A stretch of 64,000 bases of DNA from an uncultured Lachnospiraceae bacterium. GTDB lineage: Bacteria; Bacillota; Clostridia; Lachnospirales; Lachnospiraceae. The position numbers and the translations under genes are program-made. The stretch covers positions 124,001 through 188,000 of the forward strand of contig CAJTRL010000001.1 of NCBI GenBank assembly GCA_910578715.1, in the 5' to 3' direction. A model generated the notes under the pieces. The model searched no databases. It saw only the letters and a list, made by a program, of their open reading frames with translations, and had not been told where the DNA came from. Within the stretch, counting starts at the first letter, position 1; each line of letters begins with the position of its first letter. Shown in pieces: positions 35,429 through 43,142 of this stretch.

Positions 35429-36610
35429 ATGAATGAATTAGAGTTGAAATATGGTTGTAATCCGAACCAGAAGCCGTCCAGAATTTTCATGGAAGACGGC
35501 GGCGAACTGCCCATCAAAGTATTGAACGGCAGGCCGGGCTATATCAATTTTCTGGATGCCTTCAATGGCTGGCAGCTTGTGAAAGAACTGAAACAGGCGA
35601 CCGGACTTCCGGCGGCGGCGTCTTTTAAACATGTTTCTCCGGCAGGGGCGGCGGTAGGCCTTCCGCTGACGGAAGTGGAGAAAAAAATCTACTGGGTGGA
35701 CGATATGGATATGGAGTTTACGCCGCTTGCAAACGCATACGCGAGAGCGCGCGGTGCGGACAGAATGTCCTCTTTTGGCGATTTTATTTCCCTGTCGGAC
35801 GTATGCGATGCGGCGACTGCCAGAATTATCAAAAGAGAAGTTTCCGACGGCGTCATCGCGCCCGGATATGAGCCGGAAGCTCTGGATATTTTGAAGGCGA
35901 AGAAAAAAGGAAACTATAATGTCATCGAGATAGATGCTTCTTATGTTCCGGCGCCGACGGAGATAAAACAGGTTTTCGGCATCAGCTTTGAACAGGGCAG
36001 AAACGAATTGAAAATCGACGATGCCTTTTTTGGAAATGTGGTTACGAAGAATCAGGAGATTCCGAAACAGGCTAAAATTGACCTGGCGATTGCTATGATT
36101 ACGCTGAAATATACCCAGTCCAACTCCGTCTGCTATGTCAAAGGCGGACAGGCAATCGGCATCGGCGCAGGACAGCAGTCCCGAATCCACTGTACCAGAC
36201 TCGCCGGAACCAAAGCGGACAACTGGTTTTTGCGCCAGTCGCCGAAGGTGCTCGGATTACAGTTTATAGACGGCATCGGACGGGCGGACAGGGATAACGC
36301 CATCGATTTATATATCGGCGAGGACGATATGGACGTGCTGGCCGACGGCGCGTGGCAGAAGACTTTCCGGATAAGGCCCGAAAGATTTACGAGAGAGGAA
36401 AAAAGGGAATGGCTGGATAAAATGAGCGATGTGGCGCTCGGTTCCGACGCTTTCTTCCCATTCGGCGATAACATCGAGCGCGCCCATAAGAGCGGCGTAA
36501 AATATGTGGCACAGCCAGGGGGCTCCGTCAGGGACGACAATGTGATTGAAACATGCGATAAATACGGGATGGCGATGTGCTTTACCGGTATCAGACTGTT
36601 CCATCATTAG
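35429..36610 (+). CDS. Stand-alone AICAR formyltransferase
   Basis: 393 residues. It matches the transformylase domain of PurH without the N-terminal cyclohydrolase domain: LKYGCNPNQKPSRI at the start, AAASFKHVSPAGAAVG (the Lys-His pair), and QSNSVCYVKGGQAIGIGAGQQSRIHCTRLAG. It transfers a formyl group from 10-formyl-tetrahydrofolate to AICAR. Together with the preceding PurO-type enzyme it does the work of one bifunctional PurH. AGGAGG precedes the ATG; a terminator follows. Confidence 0.92.
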   Translation: MNELELKYGCNPNQKPSRIFMEDGGELPIKVLNGRPGYINFLDAFNGWQLVKELKQATGLPAAASFKHVSPAGAAVGLPLTEVEKKIYWVDDMDMEFTPLANAYARARGADRMSSFGDFISLSDVCDAATARIIKREVSDGVIAPGYEPEALDILKAKKKGNYNVIEIDASYVPAPTEIKQVFGISFEQGRNELKIDDAFFGNVVTKNQEIPKQAKIDLAIAMITLKYTQSNSVCYVKGGQAIGIGAGQQSRIHCTRLAGTKADNWFLRQSPKVLGLQFIDGIGRADRDNAIDLYIGEDDMDVLADGAWQKTFRIRPERFTREEKREWLDKMSDVALGSDAFFPFGDNIERAHKSGVKYVAQPGGSVRDDNVIETCDKYGMAMCFTGIRLFHH

Positions 36611-36666
36611 GGAAAAGCACGATTAAGGGAAATATGATATTAGAGGAAACATAAATTGATTTGCAA

Positions 36667-36694
36667 GGCGCGGGCTTTTGGTCCGCGTCTTTTT
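36667..36694 (+). terminator. Terminator after the AICAR formyltransferase gene
   Basis: GGCGCGG pairs with CCGCGTC (one G-T) around a 9-base loop, followed by TTTTT. The following 300 bases (36700-37010) are AT-rich and hold two short direct repeats (ATGATGCAAAA twice; TTATATAGAAA twice) but no gene that I can support. Confidence 0.85.
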
Positions 36695-37015
36695 GCGTGA
36701 GCAATGAGCTGGGCATGGGGGGATGGCTCTTTTCGGTTCGATTCGTGGATGATGCAAAAATGATGCAAAAATGATGAAACTTTGATGCAGTGAGGATATA
36801 CTATTTTTTTACCGCCCTGATTTTATCAGAAATCTTATATAGAAACAAATTTTATATAGAAATGAACATAGAAAGAATAAATATAGGTATGATTTCATAT
36901 AATTTGCGGAAAATAATGTAAATAAACGGAAACAGCCGGGTAGGTCTGCATCGGAAGATATGCCGGGCAGGTCTGCGCCGGCAGCTTATACCGGATGGGA
37001 AAGGAAGAAAAGCAA

Positions 37016-37156
37016 ATGTATACCGATATGTATATCCGAGGAGAAGGAAAAAATAAAAGAAAAAAGATGCTGAAGGCCGGAGGAATTATTTTATGGGCGC
37101 TGATGATTGGCATAACGATGTTTCTGACATTCCAGTCAGTTCTCATTACCGGATAA
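37016..37156 (+). CDS. 46-residue single-helix membrane protein
   Basis: ATG preceded by AAAGGAAG. The first 20 residues are basic (RGEGKNKRKKMLK), and the remainder is one hydrophobic helix (GGIILWALMIGITMFLTFQSVLI). It lies 37 bases before the deacetylase gene and may be co-transcribed. Real small protein is likely but unproven. Confidence 0.55.
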   Translation: MYTDMYIRGEGKNKRKKMLKAGGIILWALMIGITMFLTFQSVLITG

Positions 37157-37193
37157 ATCGTGATAAAATGAATACCAAAGAGGATAGGAAGCC

Positions 37194-38237
37194 ATGAAAA
37201 GGAAAAATTTATTGCTGGCCTGTATGTGTGCCGTTTTTTTGACAGGATGCGGAAATCATAATGAAAGCGCTCAGGCCGCGGGAGAAAGCGCAGCCAGCAG
37301 CACTGCGGAAATGGGAACGGAAACGGCGGGAATATCGGAAGGCACCGGGGAAGCGGGAACGGAGAGCGCGGGAACGCCGGAAGGCGCCGAGACGGCCGGA
37401 ACGGCGGAGGACGCCGGGGAAACAGGCGTGGAGGCAGCAGAAGCAGAGAACGCGGGAACACCGGAAAGAGTCGGGACACCGGGCACAGAGTCGCCGGGAG
37501 AATTGGGAGGCAATGCGGCGGAAGGAACGGCGCAGAAACCAGCCTTTGTCTTTGGCGATAAGGCAACAATGAACAACAATGTAAACGGAAGGGAGCTTCC
37601 GATTTACTGTGTCGAGACGGAGGAAAAGAAAATTGCGCTCAGTTTTGACGCCGCCTGGGGAAATGAAGATACGGCGGAGCTTCTTGCCATTTTAAAAGAG
37701 CATGATTTACATGTTACCTTTTTTATGACCGGAGGATGGGTGGAGAGCTATCCCGAAGACGTAAAAGCGATTCTGGAGGCTGGGCATGACCTCGGCAATC
37801 ACAGCGAAAATCATAAGAATATGAGCGAACTGTCCGATGAGGAAAAGAAAGAAGAGATTCTGTCGGTTCACCAAAAAGTAAAGGAAATTACGGGTTATGA
37901 CATGTTTCTTTTCAGGCCGCCGTACGGGGATTACGATAACGCGCTGATAGACGTTTTAAAAGACTGCGGATATTATGGGATTCAGTGGGACGTGGATTCT
38001 CTTGACTGGAAAAACGAGGGCGTGGAGGCGATTCTCGAAACGGTAACGGAGCATAAGAATCTTGGAAACGGAAGTATCATTCTCTGCCATAACGGCGGAG
38101 AGTATACGGCGGAAGCGCTGGATGAGCTGATTCTTGCGCTGGAAGCCCAGGGCTATGAAATTGTGCCTGTTTCAGAGTTGATTTACCCGGACAACTATCA
38201 TATGGACATACAGGGAAGGCAGATTGCGGATGAGTGA
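37194..38237 (+). CDS. Polysaccharide deacetylase lipoprotein (PdaB-like)
   Basis: 347 residues. The lipobox is LTGC (Cys about 20). A long Gly/Ala/Glu/Thr-rich spacer (about 25-115) of near-repeating units (AGTPEGAETAGTAED-like) leads to the NodB domain. Motifs: SFDAAWGNEDT (motif 1 with the second Asp replaced by Ala, as in PdaB-type proteins), NHSENH (metal His pair), RPPYGDYD, and a final ILCHNG. It probably removes acetyl groups from a wall or capsule polymer at the outer membrane face. Confidence 0.88.
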   Translation: MKRKNLLLACMCAVFLTGCGNHNESAQAAGESAASSTAEMGTETAGISEGTGEAGTESAGTPEGAETAGTAEDAGETGVEAAEAENAGTPERVGTPGTESPGELGGNAAEGTAQKPAFVFGDKATMNNNVNGRELPIYCVETEEKKIALSFDAAWGNEDTAELLAILKEHDLHVTFFMTGGWVESYPEDVKAILEAGHDLGNHSENHKNMSELSDEEKKEEILSVHQKVKEITGYDMFLFRPPYGDYDNALIDVLKDCGYYGIQWDVDSLDWKNEGVEAILETVTEHKNLGNGSIILCHNGGEYTAEALDELILALEAQGYEIVPVSELIYPDNYHMDIQGRQIADE

Positions 38238-38290
38238 CGGCTGGTACTGTACATTGGCGGGCTGTGCACTGGGACGCGGTTTCACATGGA

Positions 38291-38986
38291 TTAGCGTAAA
38301 GCCAGATAGTTTTGCTTCGCAAACAGCCCCCAGTTTTCATATCCGGCGGTTTTCAAGTCATCTCCGAGATGGGAATAATCGTTTAAGCGGCCGATTTTAT
38401 ATGCAGGGCCTTCTGCCTCCCGGATGAGTTCTGTCAATGCGGTGTTTTCCATCCAGTTTAAAAAATTGATATCTTCATCCGGGCGGTCCAAAAGCAGATT
38501 TGTCAGGATTCTCAGAGTGATGCCGTGGGAGACGATAAGAATGTTTTCAGCGGCATTTTCCTGGTTCAGATATTGTTCCGCAAAATTCTTACACCGCCTT
38601 CTGACGTCCTGATAAGATTCTCCGCCAGGCGCCTGAAGAGAGGATAGTTTTTCGTCTAAATCAACATCGGGATATTCCCGTCGCCGCTCTTCCCAGGACA
38701 TTCCTTCTAACAATCCCAAATCCATCTCTTTTAAAAAAGCGGTTTCTATAATCCGGGCGTTTTCCTGTCCGATGCAGCGCAGTATTTCGGACAGGGTCTG
38801 TCTTGCCCTGGCAAGGGAACTGCAGTAAGCGGTTACGGGTTTTCCGTCCAGCTCGGAACGAAGTTTTGTTCCGATGCACAGGGACTGCCGGAGACCCTTT
38901 TCCGTCAGTTCAAAATCCGTGGTGGAAATGATTTTTCCTTTGGTATTTCCATAGCTTTCCGCATGGCGAATTAAATAAAGTTTCAT
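38291..38986 (-). CDS. Histidine phosphatase family protein
   Basis: 231 residues, phosphoglycerate-mutase superfamily. The phospho-His motif is LIRHAESYGN at the N-terminus, with the second His in VSHGITLR. The substrate cannot be told from sequence. It is the last host gene before the left direct repeat of the prophage. Confidence 0.9.
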   Translation of the reverse strand: MKLYLIRHAESYGNTKGKIISTTDFELTEKGLRQSLCIGTKLRSELDGKPVTAYCSSLARARQTLSEILRCIGQENARIIETAFLKEMDLGLLEGMSWEERRREYPDVDLDEKLSSLQAPGGESYQDVRRRCKNFAEQYLNQENAAENILIVSHGITLRILTNLLLDRPDEDINFLNWMENTALTELIREAEGPAYKIGRLNDYSHLGDDLKTAGYENWGLFAKQNYLALR

Positions 38987-39158
38987 ATGGCCTCTGTTTT
39001 ATAAATATTCTTTTGTTTTGGAGTCCCATATATCTTATCACATAGCCTTTATTTTTAACAAGCGGATTTTCTCCCGGCCTGTATGTCTGCGGAACGCATG
39101 CCGCGGAAGCGAATGACATAACTGCGCATCCCGGATAAACTGCGTGCCATAACAGCCG

Positions 39159-39174
39159 ACAATAACTGGCGCAA
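39159..39174. repeat. Left direct repeat of the prophage (candidate attL)
   Basis: ACAATAACTGGCGCAA, identical to 49219-49234. The similarity extends left as CCGAC here and CCGACAC at the right copy. Confidence 0.65.
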
Positions 39175-39230
39175 GGTAAATTGCAACAATAAAATAAAGA
39201 TTCTAAAAAAATTGGGAAATCTGCATAAAA

Positions 39231-39280
39231 AAAACAGGCTGTTTTCTCCCGGATGCGGGGACTGTACAGCCTGTTTTCTT
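39231..39280. terminator. Bidirectional terminator inside the left prophage end
   Basis: A 12-bp stem AAAACAGGCTGT/ACAGCCTGTTTT encloses CTCCCG/CGGGG. A runs precede and T runs follow, so it can work on both strands. The rest of 39280-39477 is non-coding and holds a small GGTAT/ATACC hairpin. Confidence 0.75.
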
Positions 39281-39477
39281 GTATGTTTTTACCAAAAGAG
39301 AAAAAGAAGGTATAGGAAATAAAGGTATTTTTGATACCATTCCTAACCCCTTCCGGTAATTACTAGATTCGTGAAAAACCTCATCAAGTAATTATAACGG
39401 CGTCCCCTTCCCCGATTCCCGGGGGACTGCAAGACGCGATGCCGCTCCATGGCCACGGGATGTTTTCACCGCATAAC

Positions 39478-40509
39478 TTATAACGCAGACTGGAAGATTT
39501 CCCTGTAAGCGTTACTGCTTAAACCGCCCAGTATTTTACGCGGATAGTTGTTAATCCATGCTTCAACTGTTTCAACCTGTTTCTTCGATACATCATCAAA
39601 ATTGATGCCTTTTGGGAAAAATCTCCGAATCATCCGGTTAATATTTTCGTTTGTGCCCCGTTCCCAACTGCTGTACGGGTGGCAGTAGTAGACAGTCGTC
39701 CGGGAACCCTTCGTATATCTGCTTTTCTCAATGCCTTTACTGTCAAGGAACTCCACGCCGTTGTCACAGGTGATGGTTTTGAACTTTTCCCGGAAAACCT
39801 TACTGCCGTATTTTCGTTCAAGCATGTTCAGCGCATGAACAGTTGAAGATGCCTTTTTATTTTTCATTTTCAGAATGATTTCTTCCCGTGTCATTCTCTC
39901 GGAAAGCACCAGTAGACAGGCTTTCCCTTTTCCCTGTCCGCCAACAACGGTATCCATTTCCCAGTGTCCATACTGGTCTCTGTTATTTACTGTATTTGAA
40001 CGTTCTTCTATGGAACGGCCTTTCCGGTTGTTCAAAGCAACACGGGAAATTTCTTTCTTTTTCTTCCCTTTTTCCTTTTTATAGGTCAGGTCCTCATTTG
40101 AAACATTTAAAAACAACCCCATATCCAGATAGTTGTAAATAGTTTTAAAGCAGAGAGATGTTTTAAAATGTATTCCTTCATTTTTCATGTGCTGGATAAG
40201 GGCTTCCGGGGAATATTTTTTATCTTTTATCATATGTTCAATGTAGGCGGCAAACTCATGGTCTGAACCAATTTTGAGATTGCGGCCGCGATTAGAGACA
40301 GATTTTTCATAAGTCATTTGAGCATAGTCAGCTTTATAAACATAGTGTTCTTTTAGTAAATAATCGAGCTGTTTCACAGTACCACGTTTAATTTCCTTGT
40401 AAAGTGTGTTGTATTTTATGCCAAGCAGTTTTGCAATGCGCGGGACGGCATATTTTTCTTGCAGAAGTATTTCAATTGTGTAACGTTGTCTTTCCAGTAT
40501 ATATCCCAT
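39478..40509 (-). CDS. IS30-family DDE transposase (probable phage integrase)
   Basis: 343 residues. An N-terminal helix-turn-helix of IS30 type (IEILLQEKYAVPRIAKLLGIKYNTLYKEIKRG) is followed by the DDE catalytic domain: D186 in HWEMDTV, D249 in TCDNGVEF, and E283 in SWERGTNEN, exactly 33 residues after the second Asp as in IS30. No pair of IS30-like terminal inverted repeats closely flanking this gene alone was found. IS30-type transposases are known in some filamentous phages of Mollicutes, so this enzyme may integrate the phage. A stand-alone insertion sequence is the alternative. Confidence 0.9.
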   Translation of the reverse strand: MGYILERQRYTIEILLQEKYAVPRIAKLLGIKYNTLYKEIKRGTVKQLDYLLKEHYVYKADYAQMTYEKSVSNRGRNLKIGSDHEFAAYIEHMIKDKKYSPEALIQHMKNEGIHFKTSLCFKTIYNYLDMGLFLNVSNEDLTYKKEKGKKKKEISRVALNNRKGRSIEERSNTVNNRDQYGHWEMDTVVGGQGKGKACLLVLSERMTREEIILKMKNKKASSTVHALNMLERKYGSKVFREKFKTITCDNGVEFLDSKGIEKSRYTKGSRTTVYYCHPYSSWERGTNENINRMIRRFFPKGINFDDVSKKQVETVEAWINNYPRKILGGLSSNAYREIFQSAL

Positions 40510-40542
40510 AACAGCAGACTTCCCCCTTTTTTCCGAGGCTGC

Positions 40543-40609
40543 CAGAAAAAGAAATATTTATAAAGGGTATATAAACGCTGCGCGCCCTTTACAAATATTC
40601 CTTTTTCTG
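40543..40609. repeat. 25-bp inverted repeat upstream of the transposase
   Basis: The left arm (40543-40567) begins CAGAAAAAG and ends TAAAGGG; the right arm (40585-40609) is its complement at 23 of 25 positions. The 17-base loop is TATATAAACGCTGCGCG. Confidence 0.85.
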
Positions 40610-40704
40610 TTTCTGAAAATCCACGTCATGTACAGTTTAAAACTGCCAAAAAGTTTCCTGCTGAATCATTTCATTTGTAACCGTCAGGTTTTCTAAGGCG
40701 TCCG

Positions 40705-41001
40705 TTTTTGAAACTGTTTCTTTCTGTTCTCCTTATATTCTGTCTTCATATATCGCTTTCTGTCGTATTTGCTTAAAGCAGCATAAATTATCCGTCTGTA
40801 AAAATCAAGCACCGTAAAAATTTTTTAGAAGCATAAAAATTTTTATCTATTTATTTAAAAACATGAAAAGCGGGTTTTTAAATAAATTGCTTGATTTTCC
40901 CATCCGGATAATTTAAAAAACGCTGCACGCAAACCCGAAAGAAAGCGATACACGAAGCCAGAATAAAAGAAAGGAGAACAGAAAGGAAACATTTTCAAAA
41001 A
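40705..41001. repeat. Long imperfect palindrome (~300 bp)
   Basis: Outer arms: TTTTTGAAA..TTTC at 40705 pairs with GAAA..TTCAAAAA ending at 41001. Further matching blocks are TTCTGTTCTCC/GGAGAACAGAA, ATTCTG/CAGAAT, ATCGCTTTCT/AGAAAGCGAT, AAATTATCCG/CGGATAATTT and AAAATCAAGCA/TTGCTTGATTTT. The apex is TTATTTAAAAAC/GTTTTTAAATAA (40851-40885). It is non-coding and could extrude as one large cruciform, or fold as a hairpin in single-stranded phage DNA. Confidence 0.8.
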
Positions 41002-41062
41002 CTACATACGACGCGCCCCTCAGAGAAGCTCAACCAAAGCCAGAGGGGGAAACGAAAAACGA

Positions 41063-41090
41063 TGACCTAGCGACGGAACGGGGAGAAAGG
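41063..41090 (+). repeat. Leader repeat 1 before a tiny phage gene
   Basis: TGACCTAGCGACGGAACGGG followed by GAGAAAG. It recurs at 41298 and in shortened form near 41495, each time just before a small plus-strand gene, and contains its ribosome binding region. Confidence 0.65.
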
Positions 41091-41099
41091 ATACAAGAT

Positions 41100-41288
41100 A
41101 TGACAAAAAAGCAAAGGGAAAATTTAGAAAAAAATTCAATCATGAAAATGGAGCTGACACCTTATTCTTTAACAAATGATTCTGTTGCATACAGGGCCGG
41201 ATATATAAGAGCTTTACAGGATTTACAAGTTATTGACGGGCTGACGGCCGCAAGAATGATAATAAAAATCGAAAAAATGGACTGGTAA
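41100..41288 (+). CDS. Small prophage protein (62 aa), unknown
   Basis: ATG about 10 bases after GAAAGGA. The sequence TNDSVAYRAGYIRALQDLQVIDGLTAARMIIKIEKMDW looks like two short helices, soluble. It is the first of three tiny genes opposite in direction to rep. Possibly regulatory; no family recognised. Confidence 0.55.
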   Translation: MTKKQRENLEKNSIMKMELTPYSLTNDSVAYRAGYIRALQDLQVIDGLTAARMIIKIEKMDW

Positions 41289-41297
41289 AAAAAGAGC

Positions 41298-41325
41298 TGA
41301 CCTAGCGGCAAAACCGGGGAGAAAG
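41298..41325 (+). repeat. Leader repeat 2 before a tiny phage gene
   Basis: TGACCTAGCGGCAAAACCGG followed by GGAGAAAG, the second copy of the leader repeat. Confidence 0.65.
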
Positions 41326-41335
41326 AAGGAAAAAT

Positions 41336-41491
41336 ATGAAATATACTTACTCTAAAAGTTTAAATGATATGGTAGTAGAGTCATTTTATTGGAATGGCCG
41401 TCATTATACATGGCATGATGAAGACTGTGTATATTATAATGACGAAACTGATGAAGATTATTGGATGACAGTTCCCGACGATGCTTATTAA
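41336..41491 (+). CDS. Small acidic prophage protein (51 aa), unknown
   Basis: ATG after AGAAGGA. Very rich in Tyr, Asp and Trp (SFYWNGRHYTWHDEDCVYYN, then DETDEDYW), net acidic. It follows leader repeat 2. An acidic DNA-mimic or regulatory role is possible but not shown. Confidence 0.5.
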   Translation: MKYTYSKSLNDMVVESFYWNGRHYTWHDEDCVYYNDETDEDYWMTVPDDAY

Positions 41492-41551
41492 AACAGTTGA
41501 CGACAGGAAAGGAGAAAGCCTATAATATCCCTTAGAAAGGGATGGGGCAGA

Positions 41552-41716
41552 ATGGAAAGGATGACAAATAAACAGTTGCAATTTATTACATGGCTGATAA
41601 CAACAGCAACAGACAAATGCCAGACAATAGAGGAAGTTAGGGAGCTCAACAGGGAAATCAGACGGCATTCAGACGGACTGTTGGAAGAAGAACTGGAAGA
41701 AAAACAAAAAGAGTAG
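41552..41716 (+). CDS. Small helical prophage protein (54 aa), unknown
   Basis: ATG after GGGATGGGG. Sequence MERMTNKQLQFITWLITTAT, followed by a charged, probably coiled C-terminus (VRELNREIRRHSDGLLEEELEEKQ). It ends in a terminator shared with the convergent rep gene. Confidence 0.5.
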   Translation: MERMTNKQLQFITWLITTATDKCQTIEEVRELNREIRRHSDGLLEEELEEKQKE

Positions 41717-41735
41717 GCGCGGGCCTACTCTTTAT
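41711..41735. terminator. Terminator between the tiny plus-strand genes and rep
   Basis: GAGTAGG/CCTACTC with loop CGCGGG, followed by TTTATT on the plus strand and preceded by A-rich sequence, so it can serve both convergent transcripts. Confidence 0.8.
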
Positions 41736-41736
41736 T

Positions 41737-42759
41737 CTAGTCTAAATCCAAAACTTCCTGAAAAGGAATTTCCGGATAGTTTTCTATCTGTGCGTATTCC
41801 TCCGGGGAATGGAATCCATACAGGAAATCATGCACCGATTCGCATCGGATAAGGCCGTTCGGGCCAAATGTTTTCACAGTGCCGATTCTCCGGAGAAAGG
41901 CATTCCATGTCTCTTCATATTCCCGCTGGATATTGACATACTGGTCTTTTAAGGACATATTGCTGGTGATGTAGACTTTCGTATAACAGGCTACCTTATT
42001 GTTATAGCGGCAGGGAAGGTCTAGCGGGTAGCCGTCGAGATAGTTAAGCATATCCTGTATTTTGATGTTTGAATGGAACTCCTCAAAAATCAGGATGTCC
42101 TGTCCTTTGTAGGTATCAAAGGGGTGTTTATAATCCGTGACCCGGTAAACGTTTTCATAACCGTAGCGTTCCATGATAGTTCTTGTCTTTCCGGTTGCTG
42201 TTTTGCCAAACCAGTATTCCGTTTCCAGTTCCCGGAATTTATTCTTAAATTCTTCCGCGCGGAGCACCTGGCGGCAGTTCTCTATCTTTTCAAGCTGTAA
42301 CATATAGGCCGGGTTGCTTTCGAGAATATCGTAATTGCTTAACCCGTCTTTTATCATGGAGTAAAGAGCGTTCAGGTCGTTGCGTTTCCCCTGTTCTTCT
42401 ATGGGGCATTCGCCAAATTCCTCAAAGGTGTTGTGAAGGTTCGTTTCTTCCTTATCGGTGTTTTTGTATTTCCCTTCCTTGCGTATGTAATCCCGGTTTT
42501 CCTGTGTGGTGCCGCGGCAGTAGTCGATATGGGCGGTGGGGAATTTATTTTTCACCATTTGAAACCGCATGGTATTCTGCCGATAGATAAAAAGATGCGT
42601 GTGGTAGGTGCCTTCTTTTCCGATTTCGTCACACATACACCAGTAATCAAGATTTTTTATGGTGGAAAGGGCGGCTTTTATGTTATCATGAGAAAACCCG
42701 AACTTTTCCGGATTATTGAAAGTGAGCAGCCACTTTCTCGACTGTGTCCTGTCATTCAT
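41737..42759 (-). CDS. CRESS-type Rep: HUH endonuclease fused to superfamily-3 helicase
   Basis: 340 residues. Endonuclease domain: motif I LLTFNNP (11-17), motif II with the metal pair H53/H55 (TYHTHLFIY), motif III Y91-I-R-K94 with the nicking tyrosine. Helicase domain: Walker A GKTATGKT (185-192), Walker B DILIFEEF (221-228), motif C VYITSN (262-267) and an Arg pair near 290. This layout is that of Reps of eukaryotic CRESS-DNA viruses and of bacterial pCRESS plasmids. It should nick TAGTATTAC in the adjacent origin and drive rolling-circle replication. GGGGG precedes the ATG. The iterons lie over its promoter region, so it is probably self-repressed. Confidence 0.92.
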   Translation of the reverse strand: MNDRTQSRKWLLTFNNPEKFGFSHDNIKAALSTIKNLDYWCMCDEIGKEGTYHTHLFIYRQNTMRFQMVKNKFPTAHIDYCRGTTQENRDYIRKEGKYKNTDKEETNLHNTFEEFGECPIEEQGKRNDLNALYSMIKDGLSNYDILESNPAYMLQLEKIENCRQVLRAEEFKNKFRELETEYWFGKTATGKTRTIMERYGYENVYRVTDYKHPFDTYKGQDILIFEEFHSNIKIQDMLNYLDGYPLDLPCRYNNKVACYTKVYITSNMSLKDQYVNIQREYEETWNAFLRRIGTVKTFGPNGLIRCESVHDFLYGFHSPEEYAQIENYPEIPFQEVLDLD

Positions 42760-42783
42760 TTTTACCCCCGTAAATCTTCCGAA

Positions 42784-42882
42784 ATGTTTCAGAAGTTATG
42801 ATGTTTCAGAAGATGTTTCAAAAAATGTTTCAACTTAAAATGCGATAAAATAAGCGAAAACCGAAAAATGTTTCATGTTTCA
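42784..42882. repeat. Six ATGTTTCA iterons beside the origin
   Basis: ATGTTTCA starts at 42784, 42801, 42813, 42825, 42868 and 42875. Three copies extend to ATGTTTCAGAAG. The last two overlap by one base and abut the origin stem. In CRESS viruses such iterated sites near the stem-loop bind Rep. Confidence 0.88.
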
Positions 42883-42919
42883 GAAGTTCACAAGGGTAAT
42901 ACTAGGCCTTGTGAACTTC
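42883..42919 (-). other. Rolling-circle origin: stem-loop with TAGTATTAC nonamer
   Basis: GAAGTTCACAAGG (42883-42895) and CCTTGTGAACTTC (42907-42919) form a perfect 13-bp stem. The 11-base loop, read on the rep-coding strand, is CCTAGTATTAC. It contains TAGTATTAC (complement of 42896-42904), the circovirus-type nonamer, nicked by Rep between the last T and A in known systems. Confidence 0.9.
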
Positions 42920-42944
42920 CGCGCCCTTGACAGCAGGAACCCGC

Positions 42945-43142
42945 GCACCAGCCTGAAAAGCCCAACGGCGGTGTAGCCACCGCCGCAGGAGCAGGCTAAA
43001 CGGTGCACCCCTACTGTAAAGGGTACGCTCCGCCGCTCCATACGGAATATTTCTGATGAATAAATGTATATCTTTTATAACGGCTGCCATTCCTTCCATA
43101 CGGGCATAGGCCCGTCGCAGGCTCCGGGCATTAGCCCGTATG
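42945..43142. repeat. GC-rich hairpins next to the origin (packaging-signal candidates)
   Basis: First, GCACC-AGCCTG (42945-42955) pairs with CAGGCT and GGTGC (to 43006) around an inner CGGCGGTG/CACCGCCG. Second, CATACGGGC/GCCCGTATG (43097-43142) encloses GGCCCG/CGGGC and runs into the end of the Zot gene. The intervening 43007-43096 shows nothing else. In filamentous phages the packaging signal is a hairpin in this intergenic region. Confidence 0.6.

Noticed and set aside
39352..39368. GTAATTAC/CTAGTAATTACC as a second origin nonamer
   Set aside because: It has an extra base compared with TAGTATTAC and no stem around it.
39478..40509. Transposase gene as an independent IS30 insertion
   Set aside because: No pair of short terminal inverted repeats was found closely flanking it, and IS30-type enzymes occur in other filamentous phages. 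It remains a possible alternative.
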